Shown here: piece after piece, positions 27,975 to 39,529 of the stretch
Numbering within the stretch: the first letter of the stretch is position 1
Layout: each line of letters begins with the position of its first letter
DNA from: Adiantum capillus-veneris
Lineage: Eukaryota > Streptophyta > Polypodiopsida > Polypodiales > Pteridaceae
Assembly: GCA_014529385.2 (NCBI GenBank)
Contig: CM043944.1
Location: 84,865,884 to 84,929,883, forward strand
Reading direction: 5' to 3'
DNA length: 64,000 nucleotides
Program-made: the position numbers and the translations under genes
Notes under the pieces: model-generated
What the model was told of the DNA's origin: nothing
Seen by the model: only the letters and a program-made list of their open reading frames with translations
The model's database searches: none

Positions 27975-28470
27975 AAAGGCCATCAAGAACCTTTTGTGCT
28001 TTCACGAGTGCACCACCTTTGGCTTGTATAACAAACACTATGGTAGGTACAATGCGCACTTCCATCATTTTTGTAGCCTCCTTGACTTTGTCGATGTCTA
28101 CTTTGTAAAACACCACCATAGCCTTGATCTAGCTTAGCTCTTTAAGCACACATTATTCTGCACAAATATTGACCAAAGCTTCGCCAAGCACAACCTTATA
28201 GTTCATGAATGCTTCAACCGCTCTTGCATCAGCATGAGTGATACCGTCAGTCGATGTCAAATCCCATAGCATAATCTTCACTCCAAAAACATCTGACATT
28301 GATGACTTCAAACTTCAAGAAGTGATATAAAAAACCATTCCCATGCCACATGAGGGCCATTGCAAGCTTTCCATGGTGCAAAAATTCTATGCTCCCAACC
28401 ATATTCCAAGCACTCATAAAAACACTAAATATGTGACTCATGCATGAAATTCTCCACTTAGACGTTGTGA
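27975..28470 (-). pseudogene. Thioredoxin-like C-terminal fragment plus unidentified upstream exon
   Basis: Minus-strand translation from about 28,119 gives VVFYKVDIDKVKEATKMM, then VRIVPTIVFV with the cis-Pro motif (VPT) of the thioredoxin fold, and KGGALVKAQKVLDG. This matches the second half of a thioredoxin domain, beta-3 to alpha-4. The CxxC-bearing first half is absent. Upstream on the same strand another open piece reads DGITHADARAVEAFMNYK and VVLGEALVNICAE before a stop; I cannot name it. Further upstream SAWNMVGSIEFLHHGK and ALMWHGNGFLYHF are also protein-like. A second copy lies at 33,408-33,900. Likely a captured, decaying host-gene segment. Confidence 0.5.
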
Positions 28471-29970
28471 GCGGGATGGAAACACACAGAAGGCCTCTAT
28501 AACGACCCGAGACACACTCTTGGGAAGATACACACACACACACACACTATGGGGCACCACTCAGCTTACACAACACACCTGGCCGAGACTTGGAACACAC
28601 CGATGGAGCGAGAGGAGAGAGACTATCCACTTTCCCACTCCACATAGACACACACACACACACAAAAAAAAAAAACTCAGCTCAAAACAGGAGAACTTCT
28701 GATGTTTAGATACAAATGAGCTTGTGCTAACACCAATGGGGCAAATAGCTCACACAGTATGGGTAAAATAAGCCAGATACAATCACAAACTGGAGCAGAA
28801 ACTTCGCTCATAGGAGAAACTTACACAGCCAAAACAGCAGACAAAGAGGGAGGAATTTGGCAAAATGGACAGCTCCATCGCATCCGGAATGGCCTAAAAC
28901 CCCAGTCTACAATGTCAAAGTGCTCAAATCCGACCTTGGATGAGCAGTTTACGGCCAAAACAGGCTCCAAAAACCCCAAAAACACAGTTGCGGCTGTTCC
29001 TCCTCTCTTCTCCACGTTTTGTCCGGTCTTCTCTCTGTTCTTTCAGTTCCCACACTTAGCTTTATTAGTTGGGCACCCTTGGCCTTTTAGATGACCTCAA
29101 ACGGACCCCGAACAGGCCAAAAACTGACCTCGCGGTGCATAGTTGTCACCTTTTTGCATCATCCGCAAACCTGGCACTCAATTTTTTTCAATAATGCATC
29201 CCGCCACCACGTGAAGTGTCCCCAAAATATGTTCCTCATGATGACCTTTCTACATAATTATCACAAGAAAACACCCACGTTATGTCTGTACTTCTCCACG
29301 TGCAAGTATTGACCCCGTTCGGCCTCCTGACGCCACTAGATGCCATCTGACGCACCTGCTTACCTCATGTCGTTGGCCCGCGGATAGCTTCCTCGTGAAG
29401 TTTTACGCGCTAACAACTCCTCCTTATTGTAGAAAAAACACACTGGTACTGGTGATAGTGAAAATCTATGCACTATGTACATGCTGTGCTACCTGTACAC
29501 ATGTGGGCCCCACGTAACCACCTGGCTCTGGAAAATGGGCAATCCTTTATTCAATGCACCATGCATGTGTATATAAATATGCGCAATCCCTTGCTCCAAA
29601 AAACTCTTGACATAATTTGCCCACCCCTTAGCATGCTAGAGCATTCATGCTCAAGAACAGCAACACTAGTAGATGCTCATTCCACCTGGATCAAAAGGCC
29701 AAAGGCATATCGCCTGATTCACAAGAAGCGTCATAACACCACACCTACATTTTCCAACAATCAACCAAAATGCACCATAGGCATATCCAACTAACACATC
29801 CGCCTTGTCTGGAGTTCCAAAAGCATAAATATTGCATGCCACATTCAACCCAATCGATAGAGACAACTCAAGTGACTCATCACCTGGCATCTTGGCTTCA
29901 CAAGCCATAGCAGCAACCTGCAAATCATGCACCCAAGTAGCTAAAAGCATTGTGTGAAGGTAAAGTTGTT
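28471..29970. other. Left-arm-specific block of unclear content
   Basis: No retroelement domain is visible. Short (CA)n runs lie near 28,531 and 28,650. A minus-strand frame at 29,666-29,950 reads TWVHDLQVAAMACEAKMPGD, SLSIGLNVACNIYAFGTPDK and VLVGYAYGAFWLIV. It has hydrophobic stretches and balanced composition and may be a captured exon, but I do not recognise it. The remainder, including a C-rich frame at 28,759-29,094, looks non-coding. Confidence 0.35.
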
Positions 29971-30270
29971 GGGTGAATTTGAACTTCCCAGAGATAGTCT
30001 AAATTTACTAGGTCTAAATCTGGTAGGTTTTGGGACTAGCTTCATAGAACCTCCCAAGGATTGTGATAAGGTTTTACATAGGAGGTGTAGCTTCAAAGCT
30101 CAAGGATAAGTTTAATTTTACCAGAGTCCATCTTAATTTAGGATAGGTTCTAAATAAGTAGGTAGGCACTAGCCTGTGTTAGCTTCATATAAGCTCATAA
30201 GGATAGTATAAAGGTCTTGTAGAAGAACTAGCTGAATTGACGATAAGACTATGGTTTTTAATTAATGCAA
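29971..30270. repeat. Direct repeat R1, copy 2
   Basis: Matches 26,262-26,577 with a few substitutions. Sequence continuing after it (GCAAGGGAAAAGTAAAAGTATAAGG) matches the inverted right arm at 53,650-53,690. This junction is therefore the one shared between arms, and the copy-1 junction at 26,577 is the derived one. Confidence 0.88.
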
Positions 30271-31272
30271 GGGAAAAGTAAAAGTATAAGGTTAATACAA
30301 TCCACCATCTTTATCAAGCTGAATCTAGTACTTCTAAGTTTGGCTATGCCACTTGTCCAAAGTAACTCGCATTTGCCTTATGGGAAGTTGGATGTGTGTG
30401 TGTGTGTGTTGATGTTGTTGTTTTTATACTTACACTTATACACAAAACAGCATAACAATTCAAAAGATAGTTGGCTTTTTAGACTAAGGAAAATGATTAG
30501 CACAAAAACAACTCAGTCTTTGGAACGAGAACGGAAATGAGTATGGGCTGCCAATCTACCACCAAGGATGAAAATACAGGATAGGGATCCCGAACAAGAA
30601 ATTGAACTGAGACAGAAAGCTCTCCTCTACTAAGGGTAAAATCAAATTGTCATGTTTAAATGTGTGTGTGTGTGTGCGCGCGCGCACGCGTTGTCGGGGG
30701 ATTTTTATGTTCACGAATTGAGCCGGGGGTTAGCATCAGGCTCCTCGCTATGGGAAATGGTGAGAGAAAGATGCACATCTCAAGAGAATATAACACAAAA
30801 GAACACCTTGAATTAAATTGCTTAATGAACTAAAATCTGAATACAAAAAAAAAACTTGATCGCAATAGGTAACAAGTGCTCTTGAACTTGCCGAGACTAT
30901 GAGCGAAAGTGCAAATGCCAAATCTGTATGGCCTCAATGCCCTTCCCTTACTCTTCCCGACCACCTTCACGTGCAGTACTCACTTTGTCATCACTTCACC
31001 AAGGTAATCCCTTCTTCTTTTTGTTTTGAAAGATATCTCGTAGAAATTTTAACACTGTTGAATCTCGTAGAAGCATGAACAGTGCTGAATCTCGAAGAAG
31101 TTTTAACACTGCTACTGAATCTTGTAGCTAGGATCTCGTAGAAGGCCTTATGCTGCTCCTTGCACTGTTTGCTTATCGGCGGCCTCCAAATAGTACGCCA
31201 ACATCGTCTACTTCAACTCTTCATCAACTTTGCAACATTGCACATCATCAACTCAATGAACGTCATCTCCTC
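30240..31272. repeat. Local inverted repeat, right half
   Basis: Reverse complement of 26,842-27,960, as described there. It carries the GAGAGAAAGATGCACATCTC module at 30,765-30,990, which appears again at 32,222-32,440 and, inverted, at 27,150-27,345, 51,710-51,925 and 53,005-53,215. Confidence 0.88.
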
Positions 31273-33195
31273 CTCATTGTATTGTTGCTCTCGGCACTCT
31301 TTAGCTCGACGATCCTCTTGGTTGAGATTTCGCATAAGAACGGACTCTTAACATCTTTAAAATAATAAGTCTATTTTTTTTTAATAAGCCTCAAAACTGC
31401 TCCTGGTGTTAGTGCAGGCACAATACCTGCCACCTTCGCTCATCTCCTTGCTTGACTTCACGATCCCGCGTTGTCTTGTCTGACGGCTTTCCTCTTCAAT
31501 GGTGGTTTTCTACTATAGTTCATGCTCCTCACTAGCTTCGTTGATGGCCACCTCCTGCAAATTTCTCATGCGACCCTGCTTTCTCGGTCTCCTGCTGCTT
31601 AACCTCGCACAGCCCTTGATGATGCCCCCTATCAACCTTTCCTGTTGATGTATCCCCTGCACACTTTCGGCCCTCGCGTGCTCTTCTGCAGTTGATGCTC
31701 CTGCTGCTTGACGGCCGTGCACGACGGCTCTCTAATTCCTCAGTTGACGTCCACCCTTGGCTCTTGCTTAATCCCTCCTCCTTGTCACTCTCGTCGAAAG
31801 CGGCCTCCCTTGGAACTATTTGCAGCTTCAAAGCCCTTGCTCATCAGCGTTAACTACCGCTCCTCGGCTTCTCAGCATCGGTCTACAGCTTTTTCATGGG
31901 ACGCAAAGAGGCTTGCTATTCTCCTCCTTGTCGCCCTCGCCACAAAAGCCGCCCTGACAGTGATGCGCTCGTCAACCTTCAAGGCAGCAATCACCTCTGC
32001 TCGTCCTTGCCCGCTGTCTCTTCGCGTGCTTTTAGCTGCCCTCGTCCTCGTCGGCTTCTGCCTACAGCTCCTCTCCTCGTCGCCTTCGCCAAAAGCTGCC
32101 CGCCTTGGAACTGTTTGTAGCTTCAAAGCCCTTGCTCATCACCGTTAACTGCCGCTTGCCGGCTTCTTAGCATCGATTTGCAGCTTTCATGGGATGGAAA
32201 GTGGTCTGCTATTCTCCTCCTGAGAAAGATGCACATCTCAAGAGAATATAGCACAAAATAACACCTTGAATTAAATTTTTTAATGAACTAAAATCTGAAT
32301 ACAAAAAAATAACTTGATCACAATAGGCAACCAGTGCTCTTGAACTCGTGGAGACTGAGCGGAAGTGAAAATGCCGATTCTGTATGGCCTCAATGCCCTT
32401 CCCTCACTCTTCTCGACCACCTTCACGTGCACTCACGTTGCCGTTGCTTGCTTCGGTCTTCTTTTCACTCAAACAAACCTCTGAAAATTGCTAAAAACTA
32501 CTTCTCCTTTGACATAGCTTTGTGAACTTCAACACCCCGTCTTTGCATTATGTTTGTAAACTACCCTGCAACTCAACCGACTTCACATCCCTTGCAGACT
32601 GCCTTACCAGCATCTTGCTAGCCTTGTTCGCGTTCTCCTTGCTCGATGGCTTCTAAGAGCCTTAGCAACCACAAGGCCTACAAACTTGAAGTAGGAATAG
32701 AAGTCTGGATCTACAACCTCAATATCATGATAAGTCACTTTCACTCCCAGTATGTGCTTATAGAAAGATCGAGTAAAATACACAGCAAGATATTGCCCGA
32801 CAAACAGAGCCTTAGCTCAGGTACCCTTCTTCCTTCTTCACTGCAATGCGGCCATGCTTATCTCTGTCAGAAGCTCTATATTTTGCTACTCGACGGCCTG
32901 GTGCTCGTAGAGATCTTCTACAGTTGATGCTCCTTTTCTTGCTCGTAGTGCTCCTTGATGAGACGACCCCAGTAGTGCAGCTCTCCGATGCCCCAGTGAC
33001 GTCCGCCCTCATCTCCTGCTTAATCCCTCCTCCTCGTTGCTCTCGCCAAAAGCGACCTCCCTTGGAACTGTTTGCAGCTTCAAAGCCCTTGCTCATCAGC
33101 GTTAACTATCGCTCGTCGGCTTCTCAGCATCGGTCTGCAGCTTTTTCATGGGACGCAAAGAGGCCTGCTATTCTCCTCCTTGTCGCCCTCGCCAC
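31273..33195. repeat. Cluster of GC-rich ~170-bp repeated modules
   Basis: A module reading roughly CTTGGAACTGTTTGCAGCTTC, AAAGCCCTTGCTCATCAGCG, then TCTCAGCATCGGTCTGCAGC and GGGACGCAAAGAGGC occurs three times here, near 31,810-31,930, 32,100-32,215 and 33,060-33,190. Units differ by substitutions and are separated by other modules, including one copy of the 220-bp module (32,222-32,440). The right arm has the same three in inverted order. GC content and codon-like triplets give several overlapping frames, none with a recognisable domain. They are either a decayed GC-rich gene family fragment or a satellite-like repeat. Confidence 0.6.
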
Positions 33196-33407
33196 AAAAT
33201 TTGTCGTGACAGTGACGCGCTCGTCAACCTTTATGATGACGATTTCCCATGCTTTTAAGTCACCCGACCCTTTATTATTATGGAGCTCATCGTTTTTTTA
33301 TTCCCAAAATAACTTCTGTGTTCTATTAAACAGTAAGCAAGCATTCACATGCTCATCCACCTTCAAGTTGGCCATCGCCGTATTCAATGTATTCAATCGA
33401 TGAAAAA

Positions 33408-33900
33408 ATAAAGCCCATCAAGAACCTTTTGTGCTTTCACGAGTGCACCACCTTTGGCTTGTATAACAAACACTATGGTAGGTACAATGCGCACTTCCAT
33501 CATTTTTGTAGCCTCCTTGACTTTGTCGATGTCTAGTTTGTAAAACACCACCATAGCCTTGATCTAGCTTAGCTCTTTAAGCACACATTATTCGGCACAA
33601 ATATTGACCAAAGCTTCGCCAAGCACAACCTTATAGTTCATGAATGCTTCAACCGCTCTTGCATTAGCATGAGTGATACCGTCAGTCGATGTCAAATCCC
33701 ATAGCATAATCTTCACTCCAAAAACTTCTGACATTGACGACTTCAAACATCAAGAAGTGATATAAAAAACCATTACCATGCCACATGAGGGCCATTGCGA
33801 GCTTGCCATCGTGTAAAAATCCTATGCTCCCAACCATATTCCAAGCACTCATAAAAACATTAAATATGTCACTCATGCATGAAATTCTCCACTTAGACGT
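33408..33900 (-). pseudogene. Second copy of the thioredoxin-like fragment
   Basis: Direct repeat of 27,975-28,470 with a few changes. The same thioredoxin C-terminal half (IVPTIVFV motif) reads on the minus strand near 33,430-33,555, and the same unidentified pieces lie upstream to 33,900. One change near 33,535 (TCTAGTTTG against TCTACTTTG) turns the Lys-Val before DID into Lys-Leu on the minus strand. This copy lies just outside the inverted-repeat arm, while the other lies in the left-arm-specific block. Confidence 0.5.
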
Positions 33901-34347
33901 ACGACATCATGACAGCGTGTGTGTGTGTGTGTGTGTTGATGTTGTTGTTTTTAGACTTATACACAAAAGACAGTTGGCTTTTTAGACTATAGACAATGAT
34001 TAGCAGAAAAACAACTCAGTCTTTGATTCATTTTTGTACATCATAGTGAGAATGAGGTATCATTCTAGTGTTTTGTACATAAGATAGTCAAGAACAACTT
34101 ATTTTGAAGTGAAAGAGGCTAGGTTTGACGGTGATGGACAACTTAGCCAGAAACATCATAAGTAAAGATAAAGTCCTCACTTGTATTCATATAACCAAGA
34201 TAACAGACATATAATAGGTGTCAATGAACGTATCAGTTGTTATCCATGTCCTACTTAAAACCTTTTAGATTTATACCTATCATCCATGTAGTGTTAAATA
34301 TCAACAAGTATCCATTCTTAGAACATTATGCCACAGATGAAAAAAAC

Positions 34348-34382
<35 letters not shown>

Positions 34383-34612
34383 AAGAAACAATATTTTAAA
34401 ACAAGATGTCATAAACCTCAATTATCATGTCATATACACCAATACAACATTCTGTATCTCATGGATAATACAATCATTTAGATCAAAAATTTGATCTTTG
34501 ATCACTACAGTATAATATCTTAGTGTTGTATCTTATGTGCCCATCCTTTGGGATGAGCTTCCACTACATTTACATGTAGAAGGATCTAGTTGGTACATTA
34601 GCTGGCACATTG
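33901..34612. other. No gene seen; diverged relative of arm sequence
   Basis: GT runs lie at about 33,917-33,936 and 34,351-34,380. Between them 34,020-34,290 is clearly but distantly related to 61,725-61,985, and inverted to 18,785-19,045: AATAGGTGTCAATGAACG and GTTATCCATGTC have close counterparts. This is older than the few-percent divergence between the two arms. Confidence 0.5.
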
Positions 34613-35043
34613 GACAATCTTTTGTTTTTGCTGCAGTTTTTGTTGTAATCCCAAGGAAAGAATCTCTTAACTGCCACCATCCAAGAACGCAAGCACGCCA
34701 GTACTAGCATTACTTGGGAAAACAGGTGTCAATGACCCCTTTTCCTTGTTATCGGTGTCCAAAATTACAAAGAAACTAACATCCTAGAAGAGATTTTTAA
34801 AAAAATTAAAAGAAAAAGGTAAAATTTTGTGTAGCATTTCCTCTGTAAAATGGACAATTTCTCAAAAATCCATTCGATGCCATCTCTGTTGAGACCCTCA
34901 CATGAGGTTTAAGGCTCCTAGCAACCAATCCAAAGTTAAATTATTAAAAAGTAGTAAATGCGTTATTTTCATGTCAAAAACCATGAAGCTAAGCCTCAAT
35001 TCAAACTGCTAAAGTTAACCATTACACATAGTAAGTGTAACCA

Positions 35044-35240
35044 GTCAATATGTTTTTTTAAGTTGTTTACTGAGGCTCAGTTTTCCAAACCCCAATCATC
35101 CCAATTCACAAGAATGCCTTCATCAGTACCAATATGCAGTCAATATGTTTTTTCAAGTTGTTTACTGAGGCTCGGTTTTCCAAACCCCAATCATCCCAAT
35201 TCATAAGAATGCCCTGCAAACATTTCATCAATATCAATAT
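35044..35240. repeat. Two-copy tandem repeat (A2 version)
   Basis: Counterpart of 431-640. Units start at 35,044 and 35,139; the first has lost about 10 bp (AATGCCTTCATCAG where A1 has AATGCCTTGCAAACATTTC). Confidence 0.85.
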
Positions 35241-36674
35241 GCCATAAATATCATCATGACTTGGCTTTAATTATATACCGATATCAATAACAAAGCCACA
35301 AACCAATACTTTACCATATATATTATCAAAAGAGACATGTATGTGGATCCAAACAACCACCCAAAAGCTAGCCTCTTTCCACCTCAAGAAAATCTAGATT
35401 TTGGAATAGTTAAACATTACCAATTTTTTGTTGAGATCCCAACTTTCAATCTATGTAATTAAAATGAATTTAAAATGAATGTACAGCTTGATATAGGTTT
35501 TAGAGCTCAGCCATAAAAGAGACCATCAAAAAGTTCAACCAAAAAATCTTCGTGAGTCATAAAAATGCCTTCCTGCACTCCGGATCTGCTTCTTTCATAT
35601 ACTCAAGAATAGGACATGCATATAGGATGGTCCTCTCGATAACCATCACTCATATAGAATCCACATGTTGAACGTGCGACCGTCCTCATTATTTTAAGGT
35701 TAATAAACATTCAAAATCTTGGCAGCATTTTGTTTGTATATGCTCAATCATTTCAAAAAATCCAGTCAATGTCATCTCCCATGAGACCCTCACACGAGCT
35801 TGTATGCAAAACAGAACTAACACTCATTTACACAGCCAAAGGTCATTTTTTCTTTTTGTTTTATCCAGCCTTGATACATTCACGTCAATGAATTAGTCTG
35901 GTTTACCACCCGATCTCTATATGAATTGCATGACATGAGAAAAAACCACATTTATCATTAAGTTCCAATTGATTAGTTGTCCAAACACTCCTCTTGTACA
36001 CTTTCTCCAAATCTTGAGCAGACAAAGTAATGTTTAAAGAAACTCTAACCACGTACTAACTGGGTACAGAAGGCCAAGGACTTCATGTCCCAACAACCTA
36101 GTAATAACAATATGCAACCTGATAGAAACGGTCGGCAAGTTGAAAAGCGAACTCACATCAGTGAATAGAAAATCTAGAAACTTCAAATTATGCTAAGTAA
36201 AAAACCTGGAAATGGACACTACTACTTGCAGTTTTCAAATGTTTTTATTTTCGACAACTTATTACTTATCAAAAACCCAAAATATACTGAGTAGGTGCAA
36301 TTGCACCTACCTGTATGTCGATATTTTTCCTTTCCGAAATAGACAAGGTTTAGTTGAAAAACGTTGGATGTCGATTGCCCCCATACACGTACAATCCGTC
36401 CATCTTGTTGTGTGTTTGAGAGGCGATGAAAACCAACATGGAGAAGGAATCAACTGGCACAAGCCATGCTTCCATGTTGTGTGACAAATTGCCGAAAACG
36501 TCATGGGCATGTGAGACAGATTGCATAAGGTCCAATGCTTCGCAACCAGAGTGCCATAGTCTATCTATCATAAGGAGTAACCTGCAGCAGAGCAATAGCA
36601 GAAGAGGAAATTGACCGAGGTATCGTCAAAAGTGACTACGCTTGAGTAACTTTGCAGGAGAGCTCCATGCAAAT

Positions 36675-36780
<106 letters not shown>

Positions 36781-37892
36781 CGGGTGTGTGTGGTCGCATT
36801 CGCCTGTGTTAGCTCACGGGGAAGTACCAAGCAAGAAGGGTGTGTGGCAATGCAAAATAATAAGCACATCTCAATTCCAGAAATAGAGGGGTCATTTTTA
36901 TGCACCCATACCCATAGTGGTTGACTTCATTACGAACCTCCACATTATGTGAGTTGTCTCATTCAAGTCCACCGCCAGTTCAAAGCTCCAGCTAATCCAA
37001 AAGAGACCAGCTGTGAGGTGTGTTCCCTTAGGGTTCTAGGGTTTATCAAGCAAGGGAGAAGACTTGTGGAAAGAGAAATTCCAAGAAGCAGTGTATGCAA
37101 GAGAAGCAGTGTATTGATTCCGTGAGAAGGGAAAAAGTCTCCATGAAGGGAAAGGTCCATTCTCTAAAGATAGAGACAATCAGAGAGTGCGACAGACTCT
37201 GCACATATTTGTACAAATCTTTCCTTGAGTGAGTGGGTTCTTGGAACTTTATTGACTTTGTGTGTGTACTGCACACCATTGAGAAGGGCGGGCAACACCA
37301 AGATGTATCACCAAGCCAAGGGATCCGACAAGGTCTTCCAGAATGCCGTCATGGCGTAGATATAGGAATCGACACTATCAACTTGTATAGTGAGCCAAAG
37401 GTCGTGACTAGATAAGGGCCAAAATAGAGAATAGTATCTATATCTAATAAGCAAGGGTGTGTGTGGGTGTGGTATACATCTGGTAGAGATTTGGTACCAT
37501 GAGCAATTACATGTGGTCTTCTCTAGCGACTCTGTGAAACTTTTCTAGAGAGTATCAGCTCTAGGTTAGCACAATAAAGAGGGAAACTGTCAACCAAGGG
37601 TTAGGCAACGACTTGTCTGCTAGATAAGTGTGTGTGTGTGTGTATGTGCACTTTCCATAGATAGGTCGACAGGGAAGCGAGGATGATTTGTACAAGATTA
37701 ACAAGGAAGGGAGGAGACACGTGTTAGGATAATCATTGAGTTGCACTACATGTCATCACTTGTCATTTGTCCATGAACTAGCATTTTTTCTAAGAAGTTT
37801 TGGCAAGTGGGGATGAGAAATAAGAGAGGGCTAGATTTTCTCTCCCTTTATCCCTCATTATAACACTCTCAAGTGCCCCTTGTGGCAAAGCA

Positions 37893-37898
<6 letters not shown>

Positions 37899-37934
<36 letters not shown>

Positions 37935-37985
37935 ACATACACACACACATATATATATATATATATAATATTTATTTATATATTT
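37899..37985. repeat. (CT)n(AC)n(TA)n microsatellite
   Basis: A2 counterpart of 3,302-3,418. It is shorter, with the AC part interrupted by ACATACAC. Confidence 0.95.
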
Positions 37986-39529
37986 ACATGGGAGCTCAAG
38001 AGACAATTTTTATGTTCAAGCTCCATGATATGGATGAAAATGCAAGCATTAGAGTTCTTCTTCTTCTTCTCTATTATTCTAGCTATGCTAAAAGCTTGCT
38101 CATGGAGTAAGAATATACAAAATACTACTTCTTTGCTTACTTTTTTCACCCTCATCTACCTCCATCCCCGTAGTTCATTCTCCTAGCTGGGGTGTTTAGG
38201 GCCTAGAAAGGAGGCTTACACCATTGAATCATGAATCTGATCATCTTCTTGGTTCACAAAAATCTCCACAAGAGCACAAACTTGTATTGTTATCAAAGGT
38301 CCCATTGAGAAAATCATAATACAAAGTTCTTTTGGAGGGGGGACCAACTCGAAGAAAATCCAATCCTCAACTAGTTCTTAATCCACTTCTTCATTGGAAT
38401 AGAAAGTTCATATCAAGCCACTATAGTAGATGGTGTTCAAATATCTCAGAATTAGTGGGTGTTTGATGAGGTGTCTAAAGTAATCTACTCAGGTAGGATT
38501 AGACCCTTAGGTGTAGGCCCTAGTTTTAGAGGGCTAGAAGATGTTATATATTTTGATCCTATATCCAACCCTCCCATAGTCCACAGGAATCTACTATAGG
38601 GTTGTTTCACTCTTGTACATAGTAGGACCTTCATGTATTGTATCAACACTTGTACCCACTACGGTTTTCATGGGTATGCTATAAGTTGTTTTATTTATGG
38701 TTTGAAATTTGTCTTCATTTAGTGTGTGAAATGTTTGAGTATGAGATGAATTTGAAAGCTTAAACAAGATAGACCCTCATTTAGTAGACGTCCATTAGTG
38801 AGTTTTTTGAAGTGAGACGTCATGTATATAAATAAAACTAATGTACAAACTTAGAAAAGTTCAGCCAAAGTCCAAAAATTTGCAGTTTTTAGCTCGTTGT
38901 TCCTCCTTTATAGTTTTTGATGCAGTTTTTGTCCTCACCTTGCCTTCTCTACATGTAGTCCTACCGGGACCACTCTATGTTCGCATCAATTTTGCATGTA
39001 GCGGTGTATAGATTCAATTTTGTTCATCTTCATCTTTCTTGCCATTCATTTTTCAATATTTCTTCCACGCTTTAAAGTGCCCAATTCGAGTTGGTCTGTT
39101 CAAGTTACGACTAGTTCTCTACAAGGTTATGGCTATGGCGGCAGCCTAGTGGCAAATTATGTGTAGACAGATTGGGAGGGCATACATCTATGAATTAAGG
39201 AGTTGATGTTGAAGGTATGGGTTTGTGATGTTCAATTTTGAAAGGGGACGTCCTTGTCTTGATATACATTGGTCGGCGTGTGCTGTAAATCGGTGCTTTG
39301 ACAGGGTTTTGCTCATATGTGCTTTGGTCCTTTGGGTGGGCGTGTGCTTGTAAATTCCCAAGGGAGCATAGGGCTTTTGGTTGGGGTTTACTAAGAGTGT
39401 TTTTGGTATACATTTCCGTGCTAAGGTTGAATTTTGAACGCTCTTGGGCTATATAGCTATAGAGGCGTCCCACTTTTTCTTTTGTCCAACAGTGTTTTGG
39501 TGCCCACCACTCAGGAATTGCTTCAAGCT

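Noticed and set aside
27585-28119. Cys-Val and His-Thr repeat proteins
   Set aside because: Translations of a (CA)n tract; only the thioredoxin-like end on the minus strand has real protein character.
28759-29094. 111-codon plus-strand frame
   Set aside because: Composition is uneven and no motif is visible; there is no counterpart in the other arm to test it.
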